Under the pieces are notes generated by a model. It worked only from the letters and a program-made list of their open reading frames with translations, had not been told where the DNA came from and made no database searches. A stretch of DNA of 64,000 nucleotides from Bacillus taeanensis (GTDB lineage Bacteria; Bacillota; Bacilli; Bacillales; UBA6769): positions 1 through 64,000 of the forward strand of contig NZ_QOCW01000024.1 of assembly GCF_003318295.1 (NCBI RefSeq), in the 5' to 3' direction. Below, piece after piece: positions 18,797-26,624 of the stretch. The position numbers and the translations under genes were made by a program. The first letter of the stretch is position 1. Every line of letters starts with the position of its first letter.

Positions 18797-18842
18797 TTCA
18801 CTAAAAAAGATTGACTCGGTCGAGTCAATCTTTTTTAGTGAA
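18797..18842. terminator. yfhJ terminator overlapping its stop codon
   Basis: A 46-nt palindrome, arms TTCACTAAAAAAGATTGACT and complement, with GT at the centre. The yfhJ stop codon (18835-18837) is inside the stem. Confidence 0.85.
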
Positions 18843-19104
18843 TCGTATCGTTATGAATTAGGTGAGCGTATTTTGGGTTATTCGTTACAAATTCATGAAG
18901 ACGCGGACCATAATTATCAATCCACTGTTTCACAATGCGCTCGGTCATTTTTTGTCCTTTATAATCATGACCTGCTTTTGCGCGTGTTGTTTCAAAATCT
19001 TCCCACAGCACTTCAATCCATGTTCTCGCTTTATCATATGTCAATTGGTCATTTTTCTTCATAAGACGTTTTGCCAGTTCATCAAACAGCTCCATTTGAT
19101 TCAC
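18835..19104 (-). CDS. yfhJ: YfhJ (WVELL-family small protein)
   Basis: 89 residues, helical and charged, with WIEVLWEDFETTRAKAG (about residues 30-46), the core of the family. Starts at GTG 19104 after GGAGAGG. Divergent from sspK as in B. subtilis. Function unknown. Confidence 0.8.
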   Translation of the reverse strand: MNQMELFDELAKRLMKKNDQLTYDKARTWIEVLWEDFETTRAKAGHDYKGQKMTERIVKQWIDNYGPRLHEFVTNNPKYAHLIHNDTIH

Positions 19105-19219
19105 GATAACCTCTCCTTTTAAAATTTAAAATACAATTCAAGAAATATTTACATCTTATAATTCATTATGTGTGTTTCATACTAAAAAGGCACCGGTTAA
19201 AAAGAAGGGGGAAAAAGAA

Positions 19220-19372
19220 ATGAGAAACAAAGCAAAAGGATTTCCTGAACACTTCTCATTTTCTGGAGAGCCAAGAGCAAAAGAAGAATTTGCTTCAAAG
19301 CGTGCGAATGGTACAATTCAAGATCATCCACAAGAACGAATGAACCGCTCAAATAAAAATCGTCAGCATTAA
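19220..19372 (+). CDS. sspK: Small acid-soluble spore protein K
   Basis: 50 residues, exactly SspK length, with [20 protein letters not shown] and HPQERM as in B. subtilis SspK. GAAGGGGGAAAAAG precedes the ATG at 19220; an upstream in-frame ATG at 19172 lacks a site. A minor spore-specific protein. Confidence 0.9.
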   Translation: MRNKAKGFPEHFSFSGEPRAKEEFASKRANGTIQDHPQERMNRSNKNRQH

Positions 19373-19402
19373 CAAATTATTGTTTACTGAGGGGGAAAAA
19401 TT

Positions 19403-19558
19403 TTGAGCAGAAATAACGCTGGAAGTCTTAACCATTATCGTGACCCTTTCCAATCACCGCGTGCAAACTCGAAGCATGCTCATAAACAAGTAAACGGTGA
19501 AACACAACGCGCCCTAAACACACAGATTCTTGAAGTTCAAACGCGAAAACGCTCCTAA
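19403..19558 (+). CDS. YpzG-like small protein
   Basis: 51 residues starting at TTG, preceded by GAGGGGGAAAAAT. Contains DPFQSPRANSKHAHKQVNGE and ends LEVQTRKRS. The PRANxKHAxxQVNGxT pattern is that of the YpzG family, as I recall it. About 30 bases after sspK on the same strand, so likely co-transcribed and perhaps made during sporulation. Confidence 0.65.
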   Translation: MSRNNAGSLNHYRDPFQSPRANSKHAHKQVNGETQRALNTQILEVQTRKRS

Positions 19559-19580
19559 CTACAACCTACTATCCCAGCAC

Positions 19581-19618
19581 AATAAGGAGAAGCTCGACGC
19601 TTCTCCTTATTTTTATTT
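19581..19618. terminator. Bidirectional terminator sspK operon / yfhH
   Basis: AATAAGGAGAAGC (19581-19593) pairs with its complement (19599-19611) over 5 bases, then T-rich; convergent with yfhH. Confidence 0.8.
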
Positions 19619-19927
19619 TTTGTTAATAAGCATCGAAATTGGAAATGCTTCTAGTTTTTCATTTTGATTACGGTATCCCCACGCAAAGCGGCCGTTCAAG
19701 TAAGAAATTGTAAAAAATGATCCCGGATCTCCTTCAAGCTCATATGTTTCCTCAGACTTAAAATCATCAGGATTTAATAAATAAGCTTTCGCAAGCGTAA
19801 TTTTCCGCTCTAACACAGCGGCTTCATTTACAATGCCCATTTGTTCTGCTTTTCTTGCTTTTTCTGTTAATGAAGCAATTTCTGCTCGCAATTCTTCAGG
19901 CGTATGCTCACTATATCGTCGTTCCAC
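19613..19927 (-). CDS. yfhH: YfhH (DUF1811) protein
   Basis: 104 residues from the GTG at 19927, with GGGGGAG upstream; this gives MERRYSEHTPEELRAEI, the same start and length as B. subtilis YfhH. An N-terminal helical segment (KARKAEQMGIVNEAAVLERK) is followed by a small SH3-like domain ending FAWGYRN. Function unknown; next to recX as usual. Confidence 0.85.
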   Translation of the reverse strand: MERRYSEHTPEELRAEIASLTEKARKAEQMGIVNEAAVLERKITLAKAYLLNPDDFKSEETYELEGDPGSFFTISYLNGRFAWGYRNQNEKLEAFPISMLINKK

Positions 19928-20049
19928 TCTTCTCTCCCCCATTTTTTCTTATCTTTCTTCCAGTATAGGGGATATTGATTTTATTTGCCAATAACTCACT
20001 GAAAGCGTTACACTAGATTGTGCAAAAAGAGATAAAGGTGATGATTAGA

Positions 20050-20724
20050 ATGGAAACGATTTTAATTACAGGTGCAGGTACAGGCTTAGGAAAAGCACTG
20101 GCCCTTACTTATAGTAAAAAAGGATTTTCAATACTGTTAAGCGGACGAAATGAACACCCATTAAAGACTGTGGAGCAGGAAATCGAACAGCTTGGCGGTC
20201 ATGCCGCTGCTGTAGTTTGCGATATTACAAACTCCCATTCGATTGCGGCAATGTTAAATGCACTACAAGAAAAAAACATTACTATTGATCGCCTCATTAA
20301 CAATGCGGGCGTTGGTTATTTCGGTGAGCTTGAAAGCCTCTCTGAAGCTGACATTAACACGATACTTGATACAAACGTCAAAGGAACAATCCTTTTAACG
20401 CGCGCCCTTCTTCCTTTATTTAAAAAACAGCAAAGCGGACGCATTTTAAATATTATTTCAACCGCAGGACTGCGCGGAAAAGTAAATGAATCTGTCTATG
20501 TCGCGAGTAAATTTGCGGTAAGAGGATTCAGCGAAAGCTTACAAAAAGAATTAGAGCATACACCAATTGATGTAACAGCTGTTTATATGGGTGGCATGGA
20601 TACACCGTTTTGGGAAAACAGTGATCATGTAAAAGACAAAAGCCGCTTTAAAACCCCAGAAACAGTCGCTGAAAAAATTCTATCCGAAGACGACGGCCGC
20701 CCTGAAATCTTTGTGGATAAATGA
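20050..20724 (+). CDS. Short-chain dehydrogenase/reductase
   Basis: 224 residues: TGAGTGLG nucleotide site, NNAGVGYFG, catalytic Ser (ISTAG) and YVASK (YX3K). Resembles YqjQ/DltE-type short SDRs with a C-terminal MDTPFW. Substrate unknown. The ATG at 20050 is chosen over 20041 because AAAGG is then 11 bases upstream. The stop overlaps a repeat family 1 half-copy. Confidence 0.8.
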   Translation: METILITGAGTGLGKALALTYSKKGFSILLSGRNEHPLKTVEQEIEQLGGHAAAVVCDITNSHSIAAMLNALQEKNITIDRLINNAGVGYFGELESLSEADINTILDTNVKGTILLTRALLPLFKKQQSGRILNIISTAGLRGKVNESVYVASKFAVRGFSESLQKELEHTPIDVTAVYMGGMDTPFWENSDHVKDKSRFKTPETVAEKILSEDDGRPEIFVDK

Positions 20725-20761
20725 AATGCGAAAACGCCTGATTATCGGCGACAAGCATAAG
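20723..20761 (+). repeat. Repeat family 1, 5' half only
   Basis: GAAATGCGAAAACGCCTG ... GACAAGCATAAG, ending four bases before the recX stop codon and overlapping the stop of the upstream SDR. Confidence 0.75.
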
Positions 20762-20764
20762 TAT

Positions 20765-21568
20765 TTATTCCTCCTCTTCGTTTAAAAACCGTTCAATAAG
20801 TGGAAATGGAAAGCCCTTTCCGTATAAATACTGCTTCATTCTTCGTTCATATTCAAAGCCGGTATATTTTTTATAGCGGTTATGGGCTTTTATTCCCTGC
20901 TTTTTTAGAGCTTCCCATTCTTCATTTTCATCCTGCTCGGGAAGCTCATTTAAAACAATCTCAATAACCTCTCCTGAAAAGCCTTTTCCTCTTAGTGTAC
21001 CGTTCATTTTTTGTTTAAAGGCTGAAGCTGACGTTTTCGAAGCTTGCTTTTGTTTTTTCTCAGCAAACTGAAATGCATTATCAACTTGTTCTTCAAAGGA
21101 ATATTCCTTTAGCGCTTTTACAAGATTGTCTTCGCTAATTCCCTTTTCAATCAGCTCCTGCCGGATGAGATAGGGTCCTTTTACTGTTGTTCGTTTTCGC
21201 GTTCTTACAAATGCTTTTGCAAATTCTAGATCATCAAGATAGTTGTAATAAAGCAGCTTTTCGATAACTTGAGGCACAGCTTCTTCTGAAATTTCTTTTT
21301 TCTGTAAATAATCCCGCACTTCTTTTTCCGAACGCATCCGGTACGATAAAAACTGGACCGCTAAATTAACAGCCTTTTTTATCTCATCTTCGAATAACAC
21401 TTCATGAATTTCTTGTTCGTCTATTTCAAGCCCTTTTCGAAGCCCAAATTTAATTAAAACATCTTGATCGACGCCAAATGCGAATTCTTCTTTCCCTCCG
21501 CGGGTAATAAAGATATTAAAGCGTTCTTCATTATTTTTTTGTGTAGTAATTTTTGAAATCACGACCAT
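20765..21568 (-). CDS. recX: RecX regulator of RecA
   Basis: 267 residues, close to B. subtilis RecX (264). Three-helix RecX repeats are visible: AVQFLSYRMRSEKEVRDYL, FVRTRKRTTVKGPYLIRQEL and YTGFEYERRMKQYLYGKGF. It modulates RecA filaments. The ATG at 21568 follows AGAGGTGAAC. Confidence 0.9.
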   Translation of the reverse strand: MVVISKITTQKNNEERFNIFITRGGKEEFAFGVDQDVLIKFGLRKGLEIDEQEIHEVLFEDEIKKAVNLAVQFLSYRMRSEKEVRDYLQKKEISEEAVPQVIEKLLYYNYLDDLEFAKAFVRTRKRTTVKGPYLIRQELIEKGISEDNLVKALKEYSFEEQVDNAFQFAEKKQKQASKTSASAFKQKMNGTLRGKGFSGEVIEIVLNELPEQDENEEWEALKKQGIKAHNRYKKYTGFEYERRMKQYLYGKGFPFPLIERFLNEEEE

Positions 21569-21685
21569 ATTGTTCACCTCTTCTTTCATTTTAGCATGAG
21601 AAAGGAAACACATTCACTTTAAGAGATTGGATTTATAATCAGTTATACTCATAACTAGAAAGTACGTAAAAAGGAGATGGATAGG

Positions 21686-22588
21686 ATGAAAATTGCGATT
21701 ACGGGCGGAACAGGATTTGTCGGCAGGAAATTAACAAACTTTTTCCAACAAAAAGGAGATGAAATTTTTATTTTAACGAGAAATCCATCAACTAAGCCAA
21801 ACGAGGAACACGTCACTTATGTAGAATGGTTAACTGAAAACAGCACCCCTGAAAAAGCGCTTGAAGGCATTGATGTCATCATTAATTTAGCTGGTGAATC
21901 AATTAATAACCGCTGGACAAATCAAACAAAAAAGAAAATTTTAGAAAGCCGCATAACCGCTACAAGAGAGGTACTTCGAATCATCGCAGCACTTAAAAAG
22001 AAGCCAAGCACACTTATTAACGCCTCTGCTGTTGGCTATTACGGCATTTCTGAAACAAAAACATTTACAGAAAAAACGAAGCAGCATGGACACGATTTTT
22101 TAGCACAAGTTGTAAAGAATTGGGAAGAAGAAGCATGGAAAGCAGAAAACTTCGGTGTTCGCACCGTGCTGACCCGGTTTGGGATTATTCTTGATGACGA
22201 GGAAGGAGCGCTGCCGAATATGATGCTTCCTTACAAACTATTTATCGGCGGAAAATTAGGCTCAGGACAGCAGTGGTTTTCATGGGTTCATATTGATGAT
22301 GTTGTTCGTATGATTTCTTTTGCGATTGAGAACCCTGATATAGAGGGACCGCTTAATGTAACAGCACCACATCCGAAAAAAATGAATGAGTTTGGCAAAG
22401 ATTTAGCCTCTGCTCTTCACCGCCCGCACTGGCTCCGGGCACCAGAACTTGCCTTAAAAATTGCGCTTGGCGAGATGAGCACCCTTATTTTAGATGGACA
22501 ATGCGTTCTTCCTGAAAAAGCGCTTCAACATCACTATACATTTAAATTTAACAAGCTCCAACCAGCACTAGAAAGTTTATTATCCTAA
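21686..22588 (+). CDS. yfhF: YfhF-like SDR family sugar-nucleotide epimerase (TIGR01777)
   Basis: 300 residues: TGGTGFVG Rossmann motif at residue 7, INLAGESINNRWT, NASAVGYYG and the C-terminal domain ending YTFKFNKLQPAL, all typical of this family (DUF1731 tail). AAAGGAG lies nine bases before the ATG at 21686. Biochemical role unknown. Divergent from recX, as in B. subtilis. Confidence 0.88.
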   Translation: MKIAITGGTGFVGRKLTNFFQQKGDEIFILTRNPSTKPNEEHVTYVEWLTENSTPEKALEGIDVIINLAGESINNRWTNQTKKKILESRITATREVLRIIAALKKKPSTLINASAVGYYGISETKTFTEKTKQHGHDFLAQVVKNWEEEAWKAENFGVRTVLTRFGIILDDEEGALPNMMLPYKLFIGGKLGSGQQWFSWVHIDDVVRMISFAIENPDIEGPLNVTAPHPKKMNEFGKDLASALHRPHWLRAPELALKIALGEMSTLILDGQCVLPEKALQHHYTFKFNKLQPALESLLS

Positions 22589-22738
22589 ATAGGAGTCAAA
22601 ATTCATATGTTGTCCACAAAAAAATTAGAGTGATATAAATAGGAAATAAGAACTGTTTTTCTCTGTATCCATTTCGAAAAAAATTTAATATAATAAAAAT
22701 AACAGCATGAATAAATAAGAAAAAAAGTTGAGGAAAAA

Positions 22739-23863
22739 ATGAACATATTAATTAAAAACACAAGGCTTTATCCTATTACATCACCTGTTATGGATAAAGC
22801 TGATTTATTGATTAAAGATGGAAAAATAAAGAATATTAAAGAAAATATTCCCGTAAAATCTAATATGACAGTTATTGATGGAGAAGGTGCTTATTTGCTT
22901 CCTGGGTTCATTGATGCCCATACTCATTTAGGGCTTTATGATGAAGGAACAGGTTGGGCAGGAAATGATGCAAATGAAACAATTGAATCATTAACTCCTC
23001 ATGTTCGCGCTCTCGATGGTGTTTATCCGCTTGATACAGCCTTTAAAGATGCCGTTCGTCACGGCGTAACCGCTGTGCAGGTTATGCCGGGAAGTGCGAA
23101 TATTATCGGTGGAACAACAAGCGTAATTAAAACAACTGGGAAAAATGTGAACAACATGCTGATCCGAGAAATGGCTGGTTTAAAATGTGCGCTTGGTGAA
23201 AATCCAAAACGTGTGCACAGCCATTCAAACAATGATTCCATTACTCGCATGGGGATTATGGGATTACTTCGCGAAGCATTTTATAAAGCACAAGAATGCG
23301 AAGCAGAACATGATATCCGGGTGCTGCCAATCCAAAGAGCACTAAATCGTGAAATTCCGGTCCGCATTCATGCCCATCGTGCTGATGATATTTTAACAGG
23401 GATTCGCTTTGCAGATGAATTCAATTTAGATTTAAGAATTGAACATTGTACAGAAGGTCACCTAATTGCTGATGAATTAAGCAAAAAGAAAAATTTAAAA
23501 GTGACGATTGGGCCAACGTTTACCCGTAAATCTAAAGTTGAGTTAAAAAATAAATCATGGGATACGTATCACCTTCTAGCAAACCATGGTGTCGAGATTT
23601 CGATTACAACCGATCACCCGTATACACCGATTCAATATTTAAATTTATGTGCCGCTCTCGCTGTACGCGAAGGATTGGATGAAGATACAGCACTTGCTGC
23701 GATTACGATTAACCCAGCCCGCAGTTTAGGTGTTGATGATCGCGTTGGCAGTCTAGAAGTAGGAAAAGATGCCGACCTTGTATTATGGTCCCATCATCCA
23801 TTTCACTTTTTAGCAAAACCGATTATGACAATTATTAATGGAGAAATTATATACAAAAAATAA
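22739..23863 (+). CDS. Metal-dependent amidohydrolase (imidazolonepropionase-like)
   Basis: 374 residues with the amidohydrolase metal sites: HTH in IDAHTHLG, H in RIHAHRADD, H in RIEHCTEG and Asp in TTDHPYTP. A C-terminal composite beta domain (GSLEVGKDADLVLW) is present. It probably hydrolyses a cyclic amide or N-acyl substrate in the cytosol. GAGGAAAAA precedes the ATG. It stands alone after yfhF. Confidence 0.88.
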   Translation: MNILIKNTRLYPITSPVMDKADLLIKDGKIKNIKENIPVKSNMTVIDGEGAYLLPGFIDAHTHLGLYDEGTGWAGNDANETIESLTPHVRALDGVYPLDTAFKDAVRHGVTAVQVMPGSANIIGGTTSVIKTTGKNVNNMLIREMAGLKCALGENPKRVHSHSNNDSITRMGIMGLLREAFYKAQECEAEHDIRVLPIQRALNREIPVRIHAHRADDILTGIRFADEFNLDLRIEHCTEGHLIADELSKKKNLKVTIGPTFTRKSKVELKNKSWDTYHLLANHGVEISITTDHPYTPIQYLNLCAALAVREGLDEDTALAAITINPARSLGVDDRVGSLEVGKDADLVLWSHHPFHFLAKPIMTIINGEIIYKK

Positions 23864-24061
23864 AAACGGAAGGCGTATCGTTAGCACCATAAATTTTCCG
23901 ATACTGTCTTTCTTAATTAAATAGCAACCCGTTACCCTTTCCGATTGCTTATGAAAAAATATTACTTTTCAGATAATGCGAAATCTGTCTAAAATTTACT
24001 TTTCTGAAAATAATAAAACTAGTTCCCTTTTTAAATGTTTCATAGTAAGATATCAATGGTC
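23864..24061. other. Intergenic region after the amidohydrolase
   Basis: About 200 bases of AT-rich sequence; no coding potential or strong hairpin seen. Confidence 0.5.
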
Positions 24062-24184
24062 AGAAAAGCGGAAGGCACCTGATTATCGGCGACAAGCATA
24101 AGACAAAACGGCTAGAAGGACAGATCTTTGCCTTCTGGACGGATTGGCTTATGACCTCGAGCCGATGGTGCCTTCAACTGGACA
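24062..24184 (+). repeat. Repeat family 1, copy 7 (type B)
   Basis: Arms GGCACC/GGTGCC, ATCGGC/GCCGAT, CATAAG/CTTATG and CTAGAAGG/CCTTCTGG. A further GAAAAGCGGAAGGCG fragment follows at 24188. Confidence 0.85.
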
Positions 24185-24238
24185 ATGAAAAGCGGAAGGC
24201 GATTGAAGCTCAAGCTTAACACTAAAAAACTTAATCAG

Positions 24239-24312
24239 TTCTAGGGAAGGCAATTGGTGCGCCACCAGTAAGTACACTGGTTCTAGTGGGTTCGATTCCC
24301 ACCCCGAATAAT
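24239..24312 (+). ncRNA. Degenerate tRNA-like fold (tRNA relic or leader element)
   Basis: A tRNA-like order is visible: D-arm GGC/GCC around AATTGGTGC (24249-24263), one base, anticodon-type stem CCAGT/ACTGG (24265-24280), a 5-base variable region, and a perfect T-arm GTGGG-TTCGATT-CCCAC (24286-24302). The anticodon loop has six bases instead of seven, only four of seven acceptor pairs form, and there is no CCA. It is not a functional tRNA as read; it may be an integration scar or a tRNA-mimic leader. Confidence 0.45.
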
Positions 24313-24346
24313 AAATCAACATACTATTATTCGAGGGTGGGATTTT
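24297..24346 (+). promoter_or_regulatory. Terminator-like hairpin overlapping the tRNA-like T-arm
   Basis: TCCCACCC (24297-24304) pairs with GGGTGGGA (24335-24342) and GAATAATA (24306-24313) with TATTATTC (24325-24332), followed by TTTT. The 5' arm uses the same CCCAC as the T-arm, so the two structures exclude each other. It lies 35 bases before the acetyltransferase start. Confidence 0.55.
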
Positions 24347-24380
24347 CATGCTTTTCTACCCTCGGCGAGGAGGGGAAAGC

Positions 24381-24944
24381 ATGATTAAACAGCGCGAACT
24401 GTCGGAATGTCATGTACTTTACGATTTGATGGTGGATCCAGCTGTCTTCCCTTTTGTTCGTCACAAAGCACATTCCTATGATGAGTTTCTTTTTGTTACA
24501 AAACAAACGATTGAAGCAGAAGAACGTGGAGAGCTTATTTCACGAACAATTGTGGACGAATGGGGCAGCCCAATTGGTACAATTAATTTATTTGATGTTG
24601 AAAACGGCTATGGTTTTCTTGGAACATGGCTTGGTAAACCTTACTTTGGGAAGGGCTACAATCAACTAGCAAAGGATGCTTTTTTTGCTGAGCTTTTTTA
24701 TGAGAAAAACATTGAAACGATTTTCATGAAAATTCGCAGAGAAAATGTTCGCTCCAAAAAAGCCGCAGAAAAGCTCCCATACGTCACACTTGCGAATGAA
24801 CTGCGCCCTGAAATTTTCAACGCAATTAACGCAAACAATCCTGTTTATGATTTATATCAAATTGAAAAAGACCATTATACACTTCATATGCTTCGTCAAA
24901 ACAACATCGAACAAGTCGGCGAAGAGCATTTGAAAGAAGCGTAA
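24381..24944 (+). CDS. GNAT family N-acetyltransferase
   Basis: 187 residues. A RimJ/RimL-like GNAT fold with the acetyl-CoA loop in GKPYFGKGYN (about residue 100) and the KIRRENVRSKKAAEKL helix. Acceptor unknown. GAGGAGGGGAAAGC precedes the ATG at 24381. The upstream leader holds the tRNA-like element and a hairpin. Confidence 0.82.
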   Translation: MIKQRELSECHVLYDLMVDPAVFPFVRHKAHSYDEFLFVTKQTIEAEERGELISRTIVDEWGSPIGTINLFDVENGYGFLGTWLGKPYFGKGYNQLAKDAFFAELFYEKNIETIFMKIRRENVRSKKAAEKLPYVTLANELRPEIFNAINANNPVYDLYQIEKDHYTLHMLRQNNIEQVGEEHLKEA

Positions 24945-24946
24945 TA

Positions 24947-25066
24947 AGAAAAGCGGAAGCGCCTTGCTCACCCTCGAAAAGCAAATGTTCTTTCGACGAA
25001 AAGGTGTTTTTTACCTTTACGGCGGAAGGTTATTTGACTCGAGAGGGTAGGCGCTGCAGCTGAACA
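24947..25066 (+). repeat. Repeat family 1, copy 8 (type A)
   Basis: Arms AGCGCC/GGCGCT and ACCCTC/GAGGGT pair perfectly. Starts three bases after the GNAT stop. Confidence 0.85.
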
Positions 25067-25078
25067 ATAATAAACGCA

Positions 25079-25110
25079 AACCGAGCTGAATTTTCTGGCT
25101 CGGTTTTTTT
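25079..25110. terminator. Terminator between GNAT gene and lipoprotein gene
   Basis: ACCGAGC/GCTCGGT stem with TTTTTTT on the plus strand and A-rich on the other side; convergent genes. Confidence 0.8.
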
Positions 25111-25114
25111 GTAT

Positions 25115-25588
25115 TTATTGATACCTTTTAATGGTAGATATAATTGCTTCATCCAATGCTTCCTCTTTACCGTGCAGTTCTCCAAAAATGATTTCTCCAT
25201 TTTCCTTTACAATATATTGCGCCGTTAAATTATTATTTTCCGGATATTCCTCTTTCACATTTCCCTCATGCGGAATAAATACATGTAGTGGTTTTTGCAG
25301 CCCGATAAAAAACACAGGAAAACTTAACTCCTTATACAATGGTGCATTTTCTCCTGATAACGAATCAGCAAATGTCTCTTTCATGATAACTAATGCGTCA
25401 AAATTGTATGCTTCACTTTTTAGCTTTTCAAGAGATACTTCTGTTATTTCTACGGGAGATTTTTTAAAGAGCATTTTCGAATCGCCTAATACACCAACTT
25501 GATAAGTTTTATTTGTTGACTCTTTTTCATCTACGGAACAACCGATTAAACTGCTGATTATTAAAATAATGAATAGTCCCTTCTTCAT
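25115..25588 (-). CDS. Putative lipoprotein of unknown function
   Basis: 157 residues with a type II signal peptide: MKKGLFIILIISS then lipobox LIGC (Cys17). The mature part has no domain I recognise; it contains a possible small alpha/beta fold. The ATG at 25588 follows GGAAGGAG; upstream in-frame starts would run through the divergent yfhE gene region and lack sites. Confidence 0.75.
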   Translation of the reverse strand: MKKGLFIILIISSLIGCSVDEKESTNKTYQVGVLGDSKMLFKKSPVEITEVSLEKLKSEAYNFDALVIMKETFADSLSGENAPLYKELSFPVFFIGLQKPLHVFIPHEGNVKEEYPENNNLTAQYIVKENGEIIFGELHGKEEALDEAIISTIKRYQ

Positions 25589-25712
25589 GATGATCTCCTT
25601 CCTACTTAGCTTTCCCCTTCTCAATCGTTTATCCTGCTCTTCTTCTTTTGTATGTTTATTTTCTCGATTGGGAAAGATGTTACCAACGCCAACAGAAAGT
25701 GAGGATGGAAAA

Positions 25713-25832
25713 ATGGATAACAAGAAAAAACGTGCAACAGACAGCCGCAAAACCTTAACAAAAACACAAGAAGTAATGTATGGACATGAATTTAAGGTAG
25801 CCGATCGCATGTTCAATCAAAAAAGAAGTTAA
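25713..25832 (+). CDS. yfhE: YfhE-like small protein
   Basis: 39 residues, very basic, with KKRATDSRKTLTKTQEVMYG as in the YfhE family. GTGAGG lies 8-10 bases before the ATG. Position next to yfhF/recX region matches B. subtilis. Function unknown. Confidence 0.75.
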   Translation: MDNKKKRATDSRKTLTKTQEVMYGHEFKVADRMFNQKRS

Positions 25833-25927
25833 ATTTGGACGTATGTTTTTCCTCATTTCATCACACAATACTCCATGAGAGCAAGTCACCTCTCATATTT
25901 CCTAACATCCAAGGAGGAGAACAACCA

Positions 25928-26089
25928 ATGGCAAAACGTAACCGTAACCAAGAAGCAAACCAAGCAAACAACCAACAAAATCAGGCAAACAATGCTTTTG
26001 AAGCAGAATTTGCAAGCGAGTTTGAGCCAAACGAGCGTGCGGCTAAGAACAATGGTGCACAACAGCGTCGTCAAAAAAATCAGCAATAA
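25928..26089 (+). CDS. Second gamma-type small acid-soluble spore protein-like gene
   Basis: 53 residues rich in Asn and Gln with one AEFASEF germination-protease-like site. AAGGAGGAGAACAACC precedes the ATG. It resembles SspE in composition but is shorter, so there are two gamma-type genes in this window (see 13761). Probably a spore amino-acid reserve. Confidence 0.75.
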   Translation: MAKRNRNQEANQANNQQNQANNAFEAEFASEFEPNERAAKNNGAQQRRQKNQQ

Positions 26090-26094
26090 TACTT

Positions 26095-26143
26095 AAAAAA
26101 GTAAAGAGGTTGACTCATGACAGTCAACCTCTTTACTTTTTTT
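26095..26143. terminator. Terminator of the small SASP gene
   Basis: AAAAGTAAAGAGGTTGACT and complement over a 6-base loop, then seven T. Confidence 0.85.
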
Positions 26144-26154
26144 CAAACGGTTAT

Positions 26155-26328
26155 TGTGGATAATTCACCTTAACAAAATATTAACATTTTTAATAAATCG
26201 TTTACATTGGCTTAATACTGGGAATAATCATAAATCCTTCTTTTTTGTGGATAACTAATATAAAACCTGTGGATAATGTGCATAAGTCTGTTAATAACTC
26301 CATTTTTCTATGTTTGTTATGTGGATAA
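26155..26328 (-). other. Cluster of five DnaA boxes, all in one direction
   Basis: TGTGGATAA (complement of the consensus TTATCCACA) occurs at 26155-26163, 26246-26254, 26268-26276 and 26320-26328. TGTGCATAA at 26277-26285 fits TTATNCACA and touches the third box. All five point the same way in a non-coding interval. Confidence 0.8.
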
Positions 26329-26396
26329 GGATGTTTATGAACAAATGTAAAAGCGTGCGTAAAAAACATGCCGCACGCCAAAACAGCTATGAACAT

Positions 26397-26609
26397 TCAT
26401 TCTGCTAATTTAAAAAAATTATGAAAGCCCTGCTTTGTAATCACAATAATTTCACCTTTAAACTTCATTTCAATTGGCCCAGTTTCCGGTTTACTGCCAA
26501 TTTTCACAATCGTTCCAACATCATCTTTTTCAATGATGCAAAGATCTCCTTTGTCTAAAGGGTGAAACGTAATTGGTCTAAGTGATGTTACTTTTTGTCC
26601 AACTTCCAT
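26397..26609 (-). CDS. Conserved-looking small protein, function unknown
   Basis: 70 residues, beta-rich (VTSLRPITF, DVGTIVKIG, EMKFKGEIIVITK), compatible with a small SH3-like barrel. GGAGATATG precedes the ATG. It lies 15 bases after the rlm gene stop on the same strand, so it is co-transcribed with it. I do not recognise the family. Confidence 0.7.
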   Translation of the reverse strand: MEVGQKVTSLRPITFHPLDKGDLCIIEKDDVGTIVKIGSKPETGPIEMKFKGEIIVITKQGFHNFFKLAE

Positions 26610-26624
26610 TTAACATATCTCCTT

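Noticed and set aside
24149..24349. Minus-strand frame with a GWESNPLEP-like segment
   Set aside because: Typical antisense translation of a tRNA T-arm plus a repeat copy; no ribosome binding site.
26202..26396. 64-codon minus-strand frame over the DnaA boxes
   Set aside because: Low-complexity codons, no ribosome binding site, and it lies on the box cluster.
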